Under the pieces are notes generated by a model. It had not been told where the DNA came from and did no database searches. It worked only from the letters and a program-made list of their open reading frames with translations. Shown here piece after piece: positions 41,301 through 43,476 of a stretch of 43,476 nt of DNA (the stretch's first letter is position 1; the number at the start of each line of letters is the position of its first letter). The stretch comes from Dankookia rubra (lineage in GTDB: Bacteria; Pseudomonadota; Alphaproteobacteria; Acetobacterales; Acetobacteraceae). Both the position numbers and the translations under genes were made by a program. Where the stretch lies: positions 1-43,476 of the forward strand of contig NZ_SMSJ01000047.1 in the NCBI RefSeq assembly GCF_004355005.1. Reading direction: 5' to 3'.

Positions 41301-41670
41301 CGGGCGGCAATACTGGCTCGGCCAGGGTCGCGGCGGGCGGCAGGGCGGGACGTGGCACGTCGCTGCGTTCGCGCCGAGCAGCGAAGAGCGCCGCAGCGAC
41401 GTGCTTACAGTCGAGCCCGACCGGGCAGCTGCATATGCCGTCGAAATCGGCACCGCCGTCGCGTCGTGGCCGCAGCGTGATGCGCAGGACGTAGGGCCGC
41501 GTTGCCGTGCCTTTCACCGCCGCCTCGATCACGCTCCCGTCGGCGGAGGCGGTAAGGCGGCGCACTGCGCCGCGCGCCGCATAGGCACGGCCGGCTTCGA
41601 CTGCCGGGCGTGAGAGGGTGCGGAGCATTGCCGCGTCATCGGGCAGGGGAGGCAGGGCGGAGATCGGCAT
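38326..41670 (-). CDS. SNF2-family helicase with N-terminal SWIM zinc finger
   Basis: About 1114 residues. A SWIM zinc finger ([11 protein letters not shown], cysteines about 80-88 and His about 90) lies near the N-terminus, then about 550 residues of bacterial SNF2-associated region. The RecA-like lobes follow: [20 protein letters not shown] (motif I), [23 protein letters not shown] (motif II DEAQ), [20 protein letters not shown] (motif III), [35 protein letters not shown] and [20 protein letters not shown] (motif VI). This is the HepA/RapA-like SNF2 group, DNA-dependent ATPases that remodel protein-DNA complexes. ATG at 41670 has AGGA 9 nt upstream; one at 41679 does not. It stands alone. 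Confidence 0.92.
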   Translation of the reverse strand: [1114 protein letters not shown]

Positions 41671-41910
41671 CACAGCCATCCTGTCGATGCGGCCGGATGA
41701 AGACCATGCTCGGCCGGTACCGCCTCATGGTTCCACGATTGCAATCCAGCCGCGCAGGCCCAGCGGGCGAATCATTTGCGGCGAACATGTCAGCACAAGG
41801 TGCTTCCATTGTCCCGGTAAGCGCACCCATGGCAACTGCAGAGGCCTTCCAGCCCTTTCTTCTACCATGCACTTTCCATAATTCAGAATCGGTCGGGAGG
41901 CGCTGTAGAC

Positions 41911-43358
41911 GCAAAGTTAAAGTGTCCGGCCTGAGCAAAGTAGAACTGTCAGCCTCCTCTCCCCGAGCACGCCTGGGCTGGGAGGGTGGCGATGGGCTGG
42001 ATCGCAATGAGCAAGAAAGACCTGCACCGCTTCGAGGTTCTGAGCGAGGTGGTCAGCGGCCACCGCAGCGTTACCTTGGCGGCGACGATGCTGGAGATCA
42101 GTCCACGCCAGGCGCACCGCCTCCTGAGCCGCTTGCGGGAGGGCGGACCCGGCACCCTCGCTCACCGGGCCCGTGGGCGCCCGTCCAACAATCGTTTGTC
42201 CGGGGTGCAGCGCCAGAAAGCTCTGGCGCTGATCCGCGAGCGCTACGGTGACTTTGGGCCCACGCTGGCAGCCGAGATGCTGGCCATGCACCACGGCCTG
42301 ACAGTCTCGCGCGAGACGCTGCGGCACTGGATGGCCGAATCCGGCCTGTGGCAGCCGCGCCGGCAGCGACGCCAGTTTCATCCGCCCCGGTTGCGGCGCG
42401 AGCATCTCGGTGAGCTGGTGCAGATCGACGGCAGCGAGCATCGCTGGTTTGAGGACCGGGCAGACCCCTGCACCCTGCTGGTCTTCATCGACGATGCGAC
42501 CGGCCGGCTGATGCAGCTGCGCTTTGTGGCGTCGGAGAGTGCCTTCTCCTACTTCGCCGCTCTGGAGGGCTACCTGGGAGACCACGGTCGGCCGATCGCG
42601 TTCTGTTCGGACAAGCACTCGGTGTTCCGTATCACCCGGACGGAGGCCCGCCATGGCCAGGAAATGACCCAGTTCGGCCGGGCGCTGGCCGAGCTGAACA
42701 TCGAGATCCTCTGTGCCAACTCCAGCCAGGCCAAGGGTCGGGTCGAGCGGGTGAACCGGACGCTGCAGGACCGCTTGGTGAAGGAGCTGCGGCTGGCCGG
42801 CATCAGCGACACCGATGCTGGCGATGCGCACCTGCCGGGCTTTGTGGAGCGCTTCAACAGCCAGTTCGCTGTCGCCCCTGCCCGGTCTGCGAACCGCCAT
42901 CGGCCACTGGAGGTCAGCCCGGAGCGGCTACGCGAGATCCTGTGTCACCGCGAGCAGCGCCATGTCGGGCACCAGCTGACCCTGTGCTACCAGCGCAAGC
43001 GGATCATGCTGCAGGAGACGCCGGTGACGCGTGGCCTGGTTGGGCAGTACGTCGACACCTACGCCTTCCCGGATGGCAGCCTGGAACTGCGCTGGCAGGG
43101 CATTCCCCTGTCCTACACCGCTTTCGACAAGGACCAGCGAGTGCAGCACGCGGCCATCGTCGAGAACAAGCGGCTGGGTGAGGCACTGCGCTACGTGCAG
43201 GAACTGCAAGCCTCTCTCCCGGCACCGCGGGTCAAGAGCAACGCCGAGAAGAGTGGGTACCAGCGACGAGGTCTTGCCTCGCGCCGAGGCCAGAGCTTCC
43301 TCGAAAAGCGCGCCGCAGATAGGGCGGATCGGGCTGGACCCTGACACTTCTACTTTGC
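41911..43358 (+). mobile_element. ISNCY-type insertion sequence, nearly intact
   Basis: The transposase gene is bounded by imperfect inverted repeats: GCAAAGTAGAACTGTCAG at 41935-41952 and, inverted, CTGACACTTCTACTTTGC at 43341-43358, identical except for one base. A further copy GCAAAGTTAAAGTGTC begins at 41911, so the left end carries two tandem transposase-binding-type boxes. Target-site duplications were not identified with certainty. Confidence 0.75.
41992..43344 (+). CDS. ISNCY-family transposase
   Basis: About 450 residues, full length for IS1202/ISNCY-type DDE transposases. The N-terminus has a helix-turn-helix (SVTLAATMLEISPRQAHRLL) and a second HTH (AAEMLAMHHGLTVSRETLRH). The catalytic core shows LGELVQIDGSEHRWFED with the first Asp, LLVFIDDATGRLM, IAFCSDKHSVFRI with the second Asp and SSQAKGRVERVNRTLQDRLV with the Glu. 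The C-terminal part is a beta-rich domain (YVDTYAFPDGSLELRWQG). ATG at 41992 is placed just after GGGAGGG; GTG at 41986 and ATG at 42007 are alternatives. The catalytic triad is intact, so the element may be active. Confidence 0.92.
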   Translation: MGWIAMSKKDLHRFEVLSEVVSGHRSVTLAATMLEISPRQAHRLLSRLREGGPGTLAHRARGRPSNNRLSGVQRQKALALIRERYGDFGPTLAAEMLAMHHGLTVSRETLRHWMAESGLWQPRRQRRQFHPPRLRREHLGELVQIDGSEHRWFEDRADPCTLLVFIDDATGRLMQLRFVASESAFSYFAALEGYLGDHGRPIAFCSDKHSVFRITRTEARHGQEMTQFGRALAELNIEILCANSSQAKGRVERVNRTLQDRLVKELRLAGISDTDAGDAHLPGFVERFNSQFAVAPARSANRHRPLEVSPERLREILCHREQRHVGHQLTLCYQRKRIMLQETPVTRGLVGQYVDTYAFPDGSLELRWQGIPLSYTAFDKDQRVQHAAIVENKRLGEALRYVQELQASLPAPRVKSNAEKSGYQRRGLASRRGQSFLEKRAADRADRAGP

Positions 43359-43423
43359 CGCAAACCCTATTGATCCGGCCTGGGCGGTCTTGAAGGCGAG
43401 TAGGATCCGTCCAGGTTGGGGGC

Positions 43424-43476
43424 ATGAAGCATGTGGACATGCGCAAGCTGCCGGCGGCGGCGCAAGAGGAACGTCG
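43424..43476 (+). CDS. IS630-type transposase, first 17 codons
   Basis: From ATG at 43424 the frame reads MKHVDMRKLPAAAQEERR and leaves the window. MRKLPxxAxEERR is a typical start of IS630-family transposases with a following helix-turn-helix. Only the N-terminus is visible, so the assignment is tentative. Confidence 0.6.
   Translation, partial: MKHVDMRKLPAAAQEER

Noticed and set aside
38326-41670. SNF2 helicase as part of a DISARM-like or similar defence operon
   Set aside because: No methylase, nuclease or phospholipase D gene is adjacent; SWIM-SNF2 proteins are common as single genes.
41917-42900. Minus-strand open frame of 327 codons
   Set aside because: It lies antisense to the ISNCY transposase, whose catalytic motifs are clear; high GC leaves long shadow frames.

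Overview
The window looks like part of a large plasmid (or chromid) from a high-GC alphaproteobacterium, probably an Acetobacteraceae member close to Roseomonas. The reasons are a RepA_C-type replication initiator with an iteron-rich origin, a ParA plus ribbon-helix-helix partition pair flanked by repeats, remnants of at least seven kinds of transposable element, and protein families typical of that group. The family-level placement is inference. No tRNA, rRNA or CRISPR array was seen.

Layout. (1) 1-2035 is a pile-up of IS remnants: the end of an IS21 istB, a clipped pRiA4b-ORF3-type gene, an IS66 tail and an IS1380 head. (2) 2120-26672, all on the minus strand, is a surface-glycan or protein-glycosylation island. 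Read in the direction of transcription it holds a multidomain methyltransferase/glycosyltransferase, a second glycosyltransferase, a methyltransferase, a further GT4, a Gly/Asn-rich RTX-like protein, a GT2-GT4 fusion, a ChW-like protein, a GT2, a GT4 half-protein, a beta-domain protein, a full GT4, a small accessory-domain protein, a methyltransferase fused to a ParB/sulfiredoxin-like domain, a TPR protein, an acyl carrier protein and a fatty acyl-AMP ligase-like enzyme. Many of these genes overlap by 4 nt. (3) 27062-28010 is a decayed IS3-type transposase. (4) 28011-33547 carries an RTX-type matrixin metalloprotease (AT-rich), a DEVH-box helicase, an HU-like protein with a basic tail, a resolvase scrap and a second RTX-like protein that shares the C-terminal module of the matrixin. 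(5) 33681-37287 is the maintenance core: parA and parB-like genes between two sets of 10-bp repeats, an IS5 remnant, an iteron origin and repA. (6) 37288-41670 holds IS debris and a large SWIM-SNF2 helicase. (7) 41911-43476 is an almost intact ISNCY-type element followed by the first codons of an IS630-type transposase.

How the genes may work together. The island has many glycosyltransferases but no flippase, polymerase, ABC exporter or priming transferase, and it contains an RTX-like protein of the kind exported by type I secretion. A plausible reading is that the enzymes decorate this protein in the cytoplasm before export. The acyl-ligase and ACP pair may supply an acyl group and the methyltransferases may cap the sugars. 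A small beta domain with a Gly-Trp core recurs in at least four of the proteins and may tether them to a common substrate. The hairpin just after the RTX stop codon and a terminator-like hairpin in its leader suggest that this gene is expressed at a different level from its neighbours. All of this is hypothesis from gene content and order.
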